Assembly (NCBI GenBank): GCA_951213105.1
Contig: OX578134.1
Coordinates: 138,979,793 to 139,043,792 of the forward strand
Reading direction: 5' to 3'
Source of the DNA: Amaurobius ferox
Lineage: Eukaryota > Arthropoda > Arachnida > Araneae > Amaurobiidae
Length of the DNA: 64,000 bases
Shown here in pieces: positions 47,800 through 60,564 of this stretch (position 1 is its first letter; each line of letters begins with the position of its first letter). The translations under genes were made by a program, and so were the position numbers. The notes beneath the pieces were generated by a model. It was not told the origin of the DNA, did not search any database, and saw only the letters and a list, made by a program, of their open reading frames with translations.

Positions 47800-50600
47800 A
47801 AGAAATACAAATAATGCGCAAAAATGATGAATGTTCTTTTGCGAATGAAATAACAAAATAAACAATCTACATATGCTAACATATTTCAGTTCTCGATTTC
47901 CACATCTTATTATGTGTTACTTTCATAAACAATTATTTGGTTTTTCACTAATGCTTCTAAGCCAACAAATTTGCCAAAAATCACATTAAATTAATTAAAT
48001 AATAACGCCATTTTGACAGAAAATTTTCAAGGGAGTATAAATATTGTTCCTTTAAAGTGGGGGTCGAAAGCCCAGACATTCCGGCTCATAGATGGGCGGC
48101 CGGTTTAAAATGGGGGTATCATAGTTGCCAAAAACGTCAAATGTTCATTTTGTAGTATGATTGTAGGACACAGTTATAAATGAGTAAAATAAATATTACA
48201 AATTTATTCAAACTGTCATTACTACAGTTTCAATAAATACTTTATTATGTATAATCTTGAATACTTTATATGTAGTGTCAATTAATTTATTATGTATATC
48301 CTATTTCGATTTGACGATTAGTCTGATACTCGTTCGCGGAGTGTATTCTAAATGTATGGCATCATCCTCAGGCTAACCCGGCAATAGTTATGTAGGGTGA
48401 ATTTATGTGTCTTCCCTGTTCCTCAGTCGCTTGTGTCGTAGAGTTTCTATTTTGCTATTTTTGGTGATGTTACGATCGGACATCACCATCGATATATATA
48501 CCAAGCATTTAATAATTATAACTTTCTAGTGCTTTAAAATTTCATATGAAGGAAAATATTTTATTTAAAATAGCGGAAGAAGAAAAATCAGCATTAATAT
48601 TAGGAAAAACTAAACTGTTTTGATGTACATAAATTAATATTTTATCCTACTTCAATTCATATATGTAAAATTTGAAAACTAACACTCGAAAAATATAATG
48701 TATGTGAAATGTGCTGTGTAACTATTACCATTTTTGTTAAACTTTTCTTATTACACGCATATATGCATATTTTACGAAGAACTTCCTTTGTCTCGAAGAA
48801 TTATTCTGCCTCACAAAGTAAGCTTCTTTCATACGGAGAAAGCTATATACTTAAAATATGAAGAAAATGCAGAAGCTTTTAAAACAGAGATTATAAATTG
48901 TCATATATTATAAGAAACAACAATAAATGTCAGTCGTTGTTTTAAGGACAGAGCATTATTCCAGTATAAATGCAAAACAGGTCATTCAACGTTAACAGTG
49001 GATGGATTAAATTTTGTTTTCGTAATAAGATAAAATATTATGCAAAAATAATGGCGAATAATAATTAGTATTTATTTATATTTATTAGGATTACAAAAAA
49101 GGATTTTACTGCCAACATAATAATCAAAAATATACTTAAAATGCAAATACAAAACTGTTAGTAATAAATAAATTATACAATATATAAATAAGATGTATAA
49201 TTCAGAGGGTTAAATAATAGTACCATAATGTAACACATTGCAAAACGGATGGTATTTATTGCAATAGACTTTATCATTTCTGCAGGAATATCCTCTAGTC
49301 CTTCTAAAACTTTAAAGAAAACAATTTAAAAACTTTTAACATCATTGCCACTTTATGTAAGGTTTTTAAATTTTTAATAGAACAATTTCATTTTTTGTTG
49401 CGATGTTTGACACATTTTTCTCAAAATAGATAAATTTTAAAGTGGTTTTAACATTATATTCTCTTTGTGTTACCTTAATCAATAATTATAGTATATAAAA
49501 ATTCCTATTTCAGTAGAGTTCCTAGGAATGCCTTTGAGCACCCCCCAACAATCCTTCTCCATTCCCAATGAAGCAAAATCAACATTTGTCTGAATTCAAT
49601 CAATCAATTTTACCCCAAAACTACAATAGGCAGGAAGATGAAATTTTGCATACTTACTTGAAATTACACGTAGATATACAGAATCACAATTTTAATTATC
49701 AAAACGAACAGTAACAGGTTGAAGTGCTCGTTTTTAAATTGAGCATGGTCATCACACTTCGTACATATAACAAGTAAACAACTTTTATTAAACATATCAT
49801 TAAAGAGTGCGCACTCGTATGCATTGTGATGGATGGAAACGTGCTCCTGTATAACAAGTACATTTACACAATTTAGAAAAAAATATTATCAGTTGCAACC
49901 GTTTGAAAAAAATATCATATATGCTACAGAAATTCATTTGATATCCATAAAATGTTTAGGTATTATTGATATATAAGAGAAAAGTTACAAAAGAAAATGT
50001 AAAGCATTATAATCCACCCTTTTTATGGCACTTTAAGACTCCTGAGACCCCTTAAGTATATTACTTTGATTTAATTGTTTTCCTGTATTCTAATTTGTTT
50101 AATTTAATATTCAATTTCTATAAATTTATATGCTCTAATATATTACGATTTTCAAATATTGAAATTGATATTTTATACTCATAATTTCATAATTATTTTC
50201 TAATTTCATAATTCCATTCTATTCTAATAATAAGTTGCAATCCTTTATAACTTTATAATTGACATTCTTCTTCTGTCTTGTTTTGTTGTTGACTCATTAT
50301 CATAAGTTCTTAAATTCCCCACTGGATAGGTTACAGTCACTTATATTCGGTAGAGTATAGGTCCGGGGTACTATATATAGGTCTAATGAGTACACTCATA
50401 GAATTTTCGTTATAGAATTAATGTAGAGCTTAAATATCTTCCTAGGAACTCTATATAATGATGAATTTCAATATGTATTTTCAAATGATACATGTAATTA
50501 AAATCCTTTTTGTAGGAAAAAATGTAATGTGGACAGCTCTTGACAGACTTAAATTCATTAAATTTATTTTGTACAAAACAACGCGCTCAAGTATTTAAAA
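47800..50600. other. AT-rich non-coding stretch
   Basis: Nothing recognised apart from a small G-rich patch near 48055-48115. Confidence 0.45.
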
Positions 50601-50639
50601 TTACACTAAATTACAATTTCAATGCAATTTTCGGTTTCA

Positions 50640-50750
50640 TTTTGTAACTGAACGTAGCTTCAAAGGTGGCCGCAGAAAAAGTGCAAAAACATATCTCGAG
50701 AACGGTACGTCCCAGAGTAGTGGGATTATATCTTACTCTTTTCGCGCGCT

Positions 50751-50823
<73 letters not shown>

Positions 50824-50957
50824 AGCGCTAAAGATAGTAGCATTTTCGTGTTCTAGAGGTCCCAAAACATGTAGATCTATCGAAAACTCGGGTCACGATT
50901 TTCGACAGTATTCCAATGGTTTTCCTATATATTATCATGCATTGTATGGAAAGTAAA
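50640..50957 (-). mobile_element. Family D/A-related terminal fragment with (CA)n
   Basis: In reverse orientation it carries the TCTCGAGAACGG block, a (CA)n array, the GAAAACTCGGG / ATTTTCGAC block and a GGAAAGTA terminal hairpin, that is, the 5' part of the family A plan but diverged. Confidence 0.55.
50748..50820. repeat. (CG)/(CA)n alternating purine-pyrimidine tract
   Basis: CGCGCGCTCGCGCGCG runs straight into about 60 bp of CA repeats: an uninterrupted alternating tract of the type that adopts left-handed DNA under supercoiling. Confidence 0.9.
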
Positions 50958-51207
50958 AAATACTTACCAGATTAGAATAGAGCAAAGCGTAGCAATAATT
51001 ACAAAAGTTTCTGGCACTCGTTTTCCTTTATTCAAGACACCCCGCTTATCATTGTGAAAGACCACTATACTTAATCATTATTAATGATTTTCGTCGTGCT
51101 CAGATATAATTCTATACTAAAGTGATTTGTTTTAATGAGTTAGGGAAAGTATTCGAAAATCTAATTTTATCAACTTCTCAATATACAAAGAGGTGAGGCG
51201 ATTTTTA

Positions 51208-51748
51208 TTACTTTCCCTACAATACATGGTAATATGAGAGCCGTTTTTGTGAAATGGCCCTCAAAAGGTATGTATTCATTCTATCAAAAAAATCTAAATC
51301 ATTTAATTTCACAAAATTTGGTATATAAATCACCTGTGTGATACAGCGATGATAATTTGATTTTGTTACGATTTGGAAAGAAAAAAACCTGCCTTCTTTT
51401 TTTACGAAACAGCGCGAAAAAATTGACAAAATCTGAAGTAAAAGACTGTGTGTGCACTTATAAATCCATTAAATGCTGGTTTCATGCTCAAATAGTAACG
51501 ATGGAAATAATAAAATCAACAGCATAACACTAGGACTAACCGATGTTTCTTTATTTTTGCCACGTCGCATAAATTAGTCATCAAGTGAAAACGTAAATGG
51601 AAATAAAATTGCATATTCTGTGTCATTTCAAATACTTGTCCGTGATATTTTGCTTTATTAATCTCAATTTAATGATTTACAAAGAATGAAAGAGAAAATG
51701 AATTTCAGTTTGTAGAGAAAGTCAGGTAATGTTCATAACAGATTTTTT
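51208..51748 (+). mobile_element. Interspersed repeat family D, short copy
   Basis: Begins TTACTTTCCCTACAATACAT and ends GAGAAAGTCAGGTAATGTTC then ATAACAGATTTTT, ends that parallel family A. The interior (TTTCACAAAATTTGGTATAT, GAAACAGCGCGAAAAAATTG, CACTAGGACTAACCGATG) matches 57190-57640. Confidence 0.6.
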
Positions 51749-51799
51749 TAATTCATTTCGCAACGACACTTTATTTTCCAGTACCTGGAGTTCAGCTAC

Positions 51800-51900
51800 C
51801 TGCTAAACTTAGCATTCCAGCTCCCTGCTAAACTTGGCATTCCAGCTCCCTGCTAAACTTAGCATTCCAGTTCCCAGTGTTACAGCTCACTGAATTCTGC
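51800..51900. repeat. 25-bp tandem repeat
   Basis: About three to four copies of CATTCCAGCTCCCTGCTAAA plus CTTGG. Confidence 0.8.
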
Positions 51901-54900
51901 CAGTTGGGAGATAGGCCATTGTGGAAAGTCAGACGCATAGAACCTGAGGAAAAGGAATCTTTTGACTACATGTCACGTCGCGATAGGACCCAGCAGCAAC
52001 TGGATTTAGTGGAGTGCTGTGGAGTGTGGTGACAACAGCGCATCATATACAAATCCCTACAACATCCACGCTCATCGATCTGCTCAGTCCAGTGGCCTTC
52101 AGAAGTTCAACGACTGTGATAAAATCTATTCCTTCCTCTGTTGTCTCTCTTACAATTTTTGTTGATTTCGCCCATTTATCCAGCCCATGTGACCTATGTT
52201 TTATGCTCCCAAATTGTGATCCATATTAGGCACCATTAAAATTGCTTCAACTATGCTATTGACGTGCGTACGTGGCGTAATCTATGCGAGCAACGAAATT
52301 ACAAAATAAAGAAAAAAAAACCTGTTAATTTTTGTTGAGTTTTAGTGAATATATCTACTTTCTCTTTACAGAGTTAACATAAAGTAATAACGTGACAATA
52401 CCAGATATATATTGAAGTACATGTTGTTGCCCTAAAGCGACAATTGAAAGAGCCTAGAATAAATAATTAATAATATTGCGTAATAATCTTGTACAGGACG
52501 GACAAAGATATGACCTTCTGATGTATTCTGCCGATCCCATCAATAATAGCTATTCAGAAACAAGCGATTGATAAACAGTTTGATATAAAGTTTGAAATGC
52601 GTATTGTGGTGAAATAACATATAAGGAGATGATTTTTTCTTTATACAATTATCTCTTTGCACGTGTTCCTTGAATGATATGAAGGTGGGTGGCTCCAGAA
52701 GAGCCTAACACATCGACCAGAGGTCTATTGTACTACGCACGTGTTCCTTAATATAATCATTAAATCAAAACACTACACATTAAAATCCACATTTTTAACA
52801 TTTAAAATAAATTATCAATTATTTATATCTCTATTATTGTTATAATTAAAATTATATCAATTTATCAACAAACGTTTAAAGAAGAGAAAATCACCATGTG
52901 AGACCAGGTCTTTTGAATCTTATTACAAAGATCAAAAATTGACCTAATATACATGAAGACTGACACGTACGTCTATATTTCGGGTCTATAGCTCGATATG
53001 GCTGTCATCTATTCCGACGCTTTTTCTGAATTTGGAGTCAGACTTCTTCTTTTTCTATAACATTTTTACTACTCAAAATTAATAACCACTGCACTGCTTG
53101 AAAACACGACTCTCTCTCTTAACTCTTAAATACCATTCTTTATTCTATGCGTTAACTTTCCTCCTTGTAGCCACATGATTTTGCTTAGGGCTCAGATACG
53201 CACTCCTTACTCTCATTGGATGTATCTCAGTGCGATGTAGTGTCTTTGCATTATTGACTCTTCCAGTTTCCAAAGAAGATCAGAAACTGAAGTCTTATGA
53301 AGTCTTGGCAATAGAATAATTGCCCCAACCACACCTGCAATGTGTGTGACATGTAGTTTTTGAGTTTAAGACTTTCTGGGATTAGACTGTCATAAAACGA
53401 TGTCGAAAAGTCTGCGCTTTGTTTCGTCGTAAACATCAAAAACTGCATATGATGTCTCTTAGTCTCACACGTTTATTTTTTCTCAAATTGGTAACAGAAA
53501 TTATGCATTATATCTCTAGAATAGGAACAGAATACGCAGAAAAGATCACTTCACCTTCCTTTCTAAAAATTATGGATCGTATAGAGCATAGTAAAACATA
53601 TTTTATTTAAAGGTACATCTCATCATGAATTGATGTAAGATTTATTACGCCATTAAAATAAATTGCCCCAGTAACCTCTATGTAACGGGAGTTACGGAAT
53701 TCAAATAACCTTAAAGCGATGAATGCATTAATTCAACGATAACGTAGTTTTGAAAATGAGGTTTGACAGTCCGATATCGAATCAAGGATTAGAAAATGAT
53801 GACACGTATATCTACATGCTTCTTAACGAAGTGAAATTTAGATAATTGCGAACATTTTGCATTCGTATGTCCTTAAGAAAATATAGCTATAAATATACAG
53901 ATCTATTATACACTGTAAAATACGATATCTGTGGAGAGGATAAAAATTATGCAGTAGAAAAATGTATAATTAAAGCCAATTATGTAAAACTCTCGGATTA
54001 GATTAAAATACTTTGCCATTTCACGATTAACTTAATGTGAATAACATCTATGGTTGTGGTTTTTTTAGCGAAAAATCGGAGCTTTACGAAAAAGGTAAAC
54101 ACTTTGGACGCTTACACCTCAAATCTAATAGATAAAAGTGTAAATTGTTTTTCTTGTTCTGTCGGAAATAGGGTCCAAATTATGAATATATAAAAATAAT
54201 TAAAATATTTTGATATTTTGAACTTTCCGTTAAAAAAAAAAAAACTTTAAAATGTAGTAGCTCTCCTAGCCAGAGTTTCTATTCACTTTCCTAACTTTCA
54301 AGCGAAATATATAGTAAACGATAAAATATAGACATAAATAGTAAACAAATGTGAACTGAAAAAAAAATTTAGTAGTAAAATCTATATATTATTAGAAAAA
54401 AGTTCTTATAGTTTTCAATAAATCGAATGTTAATTTTAAGAAGATTGAATGTTTCCCGTTTTTCAAGATTGTAATATTTATATTTCATAAAGTAAAAGAT
54501 TTATCTTTAAACACTAAGCAAGTAAATATTTGTAGATCTTCGAAAGCCCTATAAGTGTATATAATTCAATTTTGAACAGAGCTTTAATTTTTGAAAAAAC
54601 TCCGTACGAACAAGCATTTATTTCTTTTTTTATACTGCTCCAATTATCTTCGAAACTGTAAAATATAGATATAAATATTAATCAATAAAATATGAGGAAA
54701 TTTAGTTTCTAAATATATATTTCTTTTTTTATAAAGCTCTTTTCATTATAGAATAATCGTCTTGTCAAGAAGTATGCAAATTTTATGCTTTTCAATTTTG
54801 TAATGCTAATATCTTAAAACTGGAAGTGATAGCTTTCAACAATAAGCAATAACTTGCAGCTCTATGAAAACCCCATAAGTGTATATAATCAGATTTTGGA

Positions 54901-55125
54901 TCAAATATTTTATATCACAATAGCCAAGATTTATTTTACAAAATGTTATTCATGCAAAGTCATTTCGGCTCCATTTCACTGGAGTCACCGCCGACTGTTT
55001 ATATACACGAGGTTTTTCTTCACAGGGTCCTTACGTATAAATCTCATTATGAATCACTATTTTTTGAATCACTAATTTGTACCTCTACTGCATGGATCAG
55101 AATGCATGAGTCAAAATTGAACGTT
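51901..55125. other. Non-coding stretch
   Basis: A less AT-rich patch at 51900-52260 has short frames without recognisable motifs. The rest is AT-rich with nothing recognised. Confidence 0.4.
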
Positions 55126-55129
55126 CTCA

Positions 55130-55157
55130 GGGAGGGAGGAGGTGGGGGGGGGGACTT
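55130..55157. repeat. G-rich tract with quadruplex potential
   Basis: Several G-runs in close succession (GGGAGGGAGGAGG then TGGGGGGGGG) on the + strand. Confidence 0.7.
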
Positions 55158-55289
55158 TCAAAAAGTCCTTGGTTAGAATCTGTATTTATGATCCTAGAAG
55201 ACATTATTTTTAAATGATACATTCGTTCCAAAAATTTTGTATTTTGTATCATAAGTCGTAATCTTCACCGTTCTAAAGGTTCGGATGGC

Positions 55290-55460
55290 TTTTTCTCTGT
55301 ACATTATACTATTCATATAGGGAATGTAATAAACTTTATCTTATCTCTCCTAACTCTCATAAAACACCCTCTTTTAAATTTCCTATTTAAATCAAACTGT
55401 GCCAAATGTAAGAGGTTTATAATATTAACCAATTTGTTCTAAATACCTGACACTATACAA
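55290..55460 (+). repeat. Direct repeat, left copy
   Basis: TTCTCT-TACATTATA, then GGGAATGTAATA, CTTATAAAACACCCTCTTTT-like sequence and TTCTAAATACCT. It matches 58010-58170. It resembles family A/D ends and is followed directly by family C at about 55446. Confidence 0.65.
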
Positions 55461-56615
55461 CATAGGTGAAAAGTGTTTATATTTTGTTCATTCTATTTGT
55501 CGGTCCGTTACGGCGATAACTGCTGCAAAAATGACTTTATCAAAATGAAATTTTAGTGTGTTGTTGAGACGGTCTGTGGAATATATGGAAATGTAAATGA
55601 ATAATATCACCCACTTAGTTTTGGATTGAATCCGGGTTGAAAAGATGAAATACATTGAATCATGCGGAATCTAATTTTTCAAACATTTTTTAAGCGAATC
55701 TAAAATTCACAAATTGCTTCGAAAATTTTAGGAAATATTCAAATTATCCCATAAAATATATAAAAAAAATGTCAGCAAATGCATTCGGAAGTTTTTAAAA
55801 TAAAATTTTAAATAATAATTACACCCATATTATATGAAGAGATCACGTGACCCGCTTCAAAGAAAATATGGTATCCATCTTGCGTCAAAATCGTGTTTTT
55901 TAAAGTTATTCTTAATTTATATTTAGTATTGCATCCATCCTAAGACCGCTTTACTTTTGTGTAATTTCTGTGCATCTATATTCTACACCAATGCAATAAC
56001 AATATATTGAGTTTAAATGATCATCCAACTTATATTATTCCTTCAACGAAACATAATTTTAACGAATGCAGAATGTAAACACATCAAGCTGTAAGATGAA
56101 TTGTATAAGAATTGCTGAATTTGTTTAACGAAAAATTATTTAACTTTGGAGTCTGAAATATAACTGATATGAATGAAACATTCAATGATTTTACATAGAG
56201 AATCAGATGATTTTATGTTATTGTATTTTTCGATGAAATGTCAAACATGGACTTAGAAAGTACGTTTACCTCCATGGTTTTAAATTGTTAAGTAAAATAA
56301 ATTATTGTAGTATTATGATAATTTTAAAAATATCACTGTTGAATGAATGAAATGTAATAAAAGTGTATGAATAAAATATTCACTGCTTTTACTTAGAGAG
56401 CCAGGCGATTTATATTTCGATGAATTTGAATAAAGTTCAGTTTTTATCGTTGAAGTTTTAGGTTTTCAAATATAATAAATTATTGTAGTATTGTGATAAT
56501 TTTAAAAACATCACCGCTGAATATATCGCAATTTAGAGATGCTTAAGTAAAAAACTGTATTGCAGTTGGAAGGTGTTTCATATTTAATGCTGTATGCATG
56601 ATTGAACTTTCTTGT
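55446..56615 (+). mobile_element. Interspersed repeat family C, full-length copy
   Basis: GTGAAAAGTGTTTATATTTT, GTCGGTCCGTTACGGCGATA, TTGTTGAGACGGTCTGTGG, GATCACGTGACC, then tandem units and GATTGAACTTTCTTGTTTG at the end. More diverged than the 26.1-kb and 34.2-kb copies, with one tandem unit appearing shortened. Confidence 0.75.
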
Positions 56616-56726
56616 TTGATTTGATTCTCCGCCAAACTACTGCAGTTGCCAAATTACCATAGCAGTTTGTGCTTCAAGTTCCTAGATACAGAGATTACCG
56701 GGAAAATAAAAAAAATCTGATGTGAG

Positions 56727-58050
56727 AGTTCCCTGAATACTCCAACTCATTTCTTCTTTTATTCTTTTATAATTCTTAAATTGAGTTTAATTGCACAAAA
56801 TAGCACGTAATTCGAAGTGTCATTTTAATTTTAGTTTTCAGTTGGCTACTGGATGTATTTTCAAAGTCGATGAGGTAAAAAATACGAAAAAAACTAAAAT
56901 ATCTCGAGAACAGTTATTTCCAGAGTTGTGGGATTGGTTTTATTCTCATCCTTAAAAATTACGTATGAAACAAGCATTAATTGGTACACTCTAGCATACG
57001 TAGTCTTTTATTTTTTGTATGTTAGAAATTTTTGCGGGCCATTGTGCAAAATAGAGGCAGATTCTTTATTTCCGAATCGTATATAAATAAACTTGCCTTG
57101 GTGTTAATTAGATTTTAGTACGATTCGAGGTAAAAAGACCTGCCCTATTTTGCAAAAATGTTTCCCAAATATTGCATGCATCCACTGGAGCTAAAAAATT
57201 GACCGTATTTCACAAAATTTGGTAGATAAATTACTTGCGGCTTACCCTGGTGCTGATTAGATTTCGATACTATTAAAAAAAAGAACCTGACTTTTTACGA
57301 AATGGCCGCAAACATCGACAAAGTCTTGAATAAAAGACTACGTATGCTCAAATGTATGAATTAAATTCTTGTTTCATACTTAATTGTTGGCGATGAAAAT
57401 AATAAGGACAACCCCATTTCGTTAGGACTAACAATCCTCGAGTTATTTCTGCTTGTTTGCATTTTTGCTACGCCGTCTTTGCAAATACGTTCAGTTACCA
57501 AATAAAAATAAAACTCGAATTAAAAGTGCAAATTCAGTGCTATTTTGTGCAATTAAACTAAATTTAATAAATTATTAAAGAAATAAAGGGACAATGAATT
57601 TGAGTGTGTAAGGAAAGCCATAAGCTGCTCACATTATATTTTTAATTGTATAAAATTTTTGCAAAAAATGCATTTAAAAACAGGCAACATCTCGAGAACG
57701 TTTCATGTCTCATTCGTTTTCTAATGAAAAATTACTTCTAAAATAATTACTTATCTATTATTCTGAAGTTTGTTTGAAAATGGGGCTGATCGTTCTTCCA
57801 AATATTCTATTGTATTAAAAATCAATAGGGTTACAGTATAAACTCTTTGTAACAATCGTATCCATTTGCGGTTGAAACGTTCCATTCGTTCGTGAGATAT
57901 CGCATTAGTAGATACACACACTGACAAACTTACACACCCAGACATCACATCATTAATATCCGATTCAGGATTAGAGATTCTTAAAGCGTACTCTTTCGTC
58001 AGAATAATTTCTCTATACATTATAATATGCATGCAGGGAATGTAATAGCA
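56727..58050. mobile_element. Family D/A cluster (several fragments)
   Basis: AATCTGATGTGAGAG at 56727 looks like an inverted family end. TATCTCGAGAACAG follows at about 56901. The segment 57190-57645 is a + oriented family D copy ending AAGGAAAGCCATAAGCTGCT. 57650-58050 is an inverted 5' portion (ATCTCGAGAACG, GACATCACATCA, terminal GGGAATGTAATAG). Boundaries are approximate. Confidence 0.5.
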
Positions 58051-58170
58051 TTTATCTTACCTTTCCTAACCCTTATAAAACACCCTCTTTTAAATTTCCT
58101 ATTTAAAATCAACTGTGCCAAATTTAAGATGTTTATAATATTCATCAATTTATTCTAAATACCTAACAAA
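58010..58170 (+). repeat. Direct repeat, right copy
   Basis: Close match to 55290-55460. The 2.5 kb between them is filled by family C and family D copies, consistent with insertions between, or duplication around, an old element. Confidence 0.65.
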
Positions 58171-58174
58171 CTCT

Positions 58175-59340
58175 ACTTAATATTTCAAAATATACACAAT
58201 CTAGATAGAAACATTATTTCATGTTCCGCATATCTTATAGGGATTGTAAAATGCTTAAAAATGCATTACATTACCCACAAGTGATGCAAGATTTATTGTA
58301 TCGTTTAAGTAAAAGACCTTCAACACCATCATAAAACTGAAGTAAAAATAAAAGGAATTCAAATGATCTTATAAGTGCGTAATGCATTATTTTACCCTCA
58401 AATGCAATCTGCGAAATGAGATTTAACAGTGCTCGAGTGAATCAAAGATTAGAAAATGATACATTTCTCAACTTGTTTCTTAACGGCAATGTGCAATTTA
58501 GTTAATTAAAGAATGATTTGAATGTAAGGGGATAAAAAAAATATACATTAAATTTTGATTTTGTTTTTTTTGCTGAATTTGGTACAACGACGTGTAAAAG
58601 GAGTGAGTGTTAAAAAACCTTTGCAAGTATATAATGGTATAGTTTGGTCTGTATCAAATACATATAACAAAATAAATAGATTACATGGTTTCAAGATGTT
58701 AATTTATAAACGCAAAAATATAAATTACAGCGTCAGTACACTGATTTCTGGTTAAACGTAAAGTAGTAATTCATGCAATCGAATTGCTCGGATAAGCATT
58801 CGAGTCGTTCTAATGCGCAGTAAAATAGTTTTAAGGAGACTGTGGACGTTGAAATGTTTTTTATTTATTTATTGACTTAGAAACATGAAAATTTGTATAA
58901 ATATTCTTCTAAACATTACTATATAAACTACCATTCAATTTTTTTCAACTTTGTTATAAATTTGTACTTTTTTTAAAATTTAATTTTTTTAACGAAAATT
59001 TGAAAATGCATCCCTGCATGCCATTTGTTCACATTTTTGATTAATTTTACATTATGATCACTCAATAATATATTATGAACAAATATGAATACATTTTTAA
59101 ATCCCCTAGAAAGTTAATTTTTTAAAAATATTTTTTTGCATGAAAACTTAATTTTCATCATTTAATTATTCTTCACTTTTAATTACCTTAATAAAGTTTA
59201 ATTATAAAATGCATACCCAGTTTCATTAAAAAGTATGAAAATGTGTCTTCTTACCAAATTTCATGCATCTCAAACAAAAATTAAGACACATGGAGCATTT
59301 TAAAAATGTAAAACCCTTGAAAATTCCGTTTAAAAAGCAT
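58175..59340. other. AT-rich non-coding stretch
   Basis: Nothing recognised. Confidence 0.45.
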
Positions 59341-59344
59341 GCAT

Positions 59345-59592
59345 TTAACTTTTTGCTTACGGGTGGGACAGAGTCCGTCCCAAATGAAGATCCCCCCAAA
59401 AAGACAGGTTTTTGACATACCCTATCCCAAACAGTTCTTCTTCCCCCTTTGCAGACATTGGAGTCCATGGAAATCGCCGGCAGAAGCATTGCACCTGCTG
59501 CAGCAGGGATAGGGTATGTCAAATACCTGTCTTTTGGGGGGGGGTTCTTCATTTGGGACGGACGCTATCCCACCCGTAAGCAAAAGGTTGAA
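59345..59592. mobile_element. Foldback element with ~85-bp inverted arms
   Basis: The left arm (59345-59428) and right arm (59506-59592) are inverted copies with few differences. Both contain TTTTGCTTACGGGTGGGA, CGTCCCAAATGAAGA, a C-run, AAAGACAGGT and TTGACATACCCTATCCC. The spacer is about 77 bp. No target duplication is evident. A MITE or foldback transposon is the simplest reading; a transcript would form a long hairpin. Open frames on the - strand are only translations of the arms. Confidence 0.8.
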
Positions 59593-59679
59593 CGTGTAAA
59601 ACAATGTTAAATATATATATATAAAAAACAACTTTTTTCTGTCGATTTTGCTCATTTCAACGTCCACCGTCCCCTTAAC

Positions 59680-59969
59680 ACCCAGTGGAATGGATCAGAT
59701 AAGCAGTGGCCCAGTGAAATAGTTCGAACACGTAGTGAAATAGTTCGAACACGCAATGAAATTGCTCAAATATGCAATGAAACTGTTCTAACGTGCAGTG
59801 AAATGCTTTTAACACACAGTGGAAAAGACCATTCAAGCAGTGGAGCAGTGGACAAGCTCGAACACGTAGTTGGCCAGACACTTAGTTCCAAGACGAAGAG
59901 GAATAGCACAAATACGTGATGGAATAGCAATAAAGCGTAGTGCAATAGTTTTAACACGCAGTGGAATGG
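59680..59969. repeat. 21-bp minisatellite, left part
   Basis: Degenerate copies of GTGAAATAGTTCGAACACGC plus A. The unit is a multiple of three, so frames rich in Phe-His-Cys run across it; these are not genes. It is interrupted by the SINE at 59970 and resumes at 60349. Confidence 0.85.
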
Positions 59970-60087
59970 GCCAACGGCCCTACCGTGCTGAGAACACCGG
60001 TTCTGGCTAGATCACTGAAGTCAAGCAGCATCGGGCGCGGTTAGTACTTGGGTGGGTGACTACCTGGGAACACCGCGTGCTGTTGGC
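59970..60087 (+). rRNA. 5S rRNA-like SINE head, not a functional 5S gene
   Basis: About 118 bp of 5S-like sequence including the internal promoter region. It lacks a terminal T-run and continues into the SINE body. The TGGCTAGATCACTG segment differs from the usual 5S arrangement. Confidence 0.8.
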
Positions 60088-60348
60088 ACATTTCGGGCGC
60101 GGTAGCCCGGTGGTTTGCGAGCTGGATTTGCTCGCTGCCACAACTGCCGCCGTGTTCATGCGGAGTACGATCACGTTAAACATGTGGGTCCGTAAGTCCT
60201 TCCCAGAGGTTGGTGGTAGGGGAAGGAGAGTACGGTCCCTGTAAATGCCTCCCCCACTAGGTTCCGGTCTAAATTGGGTGGCACTTCCCGACCGTCCAAA
60301 CAGTTACCTTACACCTTTCTGGTAGGTCGGACGGTCTGGGTCTCAACA
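59970..60348 (+). mobile_element. 5S rRNA-derived SINE, copy 2
   Basis: A 5S-like head at about 59970-60087 (GCCAACGGCC at the start, CGGGCGCGGTTAGTACTTGG in the control region, GCGTGCTGTTGGC at the end) is followed by the same body and CTCAACAA tail as the copy at 24471-24860. The flanking ACGCAGTGGAATGG (59956-59969 and 60349-60362) looks like a perfect 14-bp target duplication. That sequence is also part of the 21-bp repeat, so this evidence is ambiguous. Confidence 0.9.
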
Positions 60349-60560
60349 ACGCAGTGGAATGGATCAGATACGCAGTGATGCAGTGGCATAGTCCTAACAC
60401 GCAGTGGAATAGTTCTAACACGCAGTGAAATAGTTTTAACATGCAGTAAAATAGTTCAAATACTCAATAAACTGTTCGAATGCGCAGTGAAATAGTTTTA
60501 ACACACAGTTGAATAGTTCATGAAATAGATCAGACATGCATTGATGCAGTGGTGTGTGTT
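60349..60560. repeat. 21-bp minisatellite, right part
   Basis: Continuation of the array after the SINE, with the same GCAGTGAAATAGTT-TAACAC pattern, fading after about 60560. Confidence 0.8.
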
Positions 60561-60564
60561 TTAT

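Noticed and set aside
59675..59957. Phe-His-Cys repetitive open frames on the - strand
   Set aside because: By-product of a 21-bp repeat unit being divisible by three.
59970..60087. A functional 5S rRNA gene
   Set aside because: The sequence is diverged, lacks a T-run terminator, and continues into a body shared with the 24.5-kb SINE copy.
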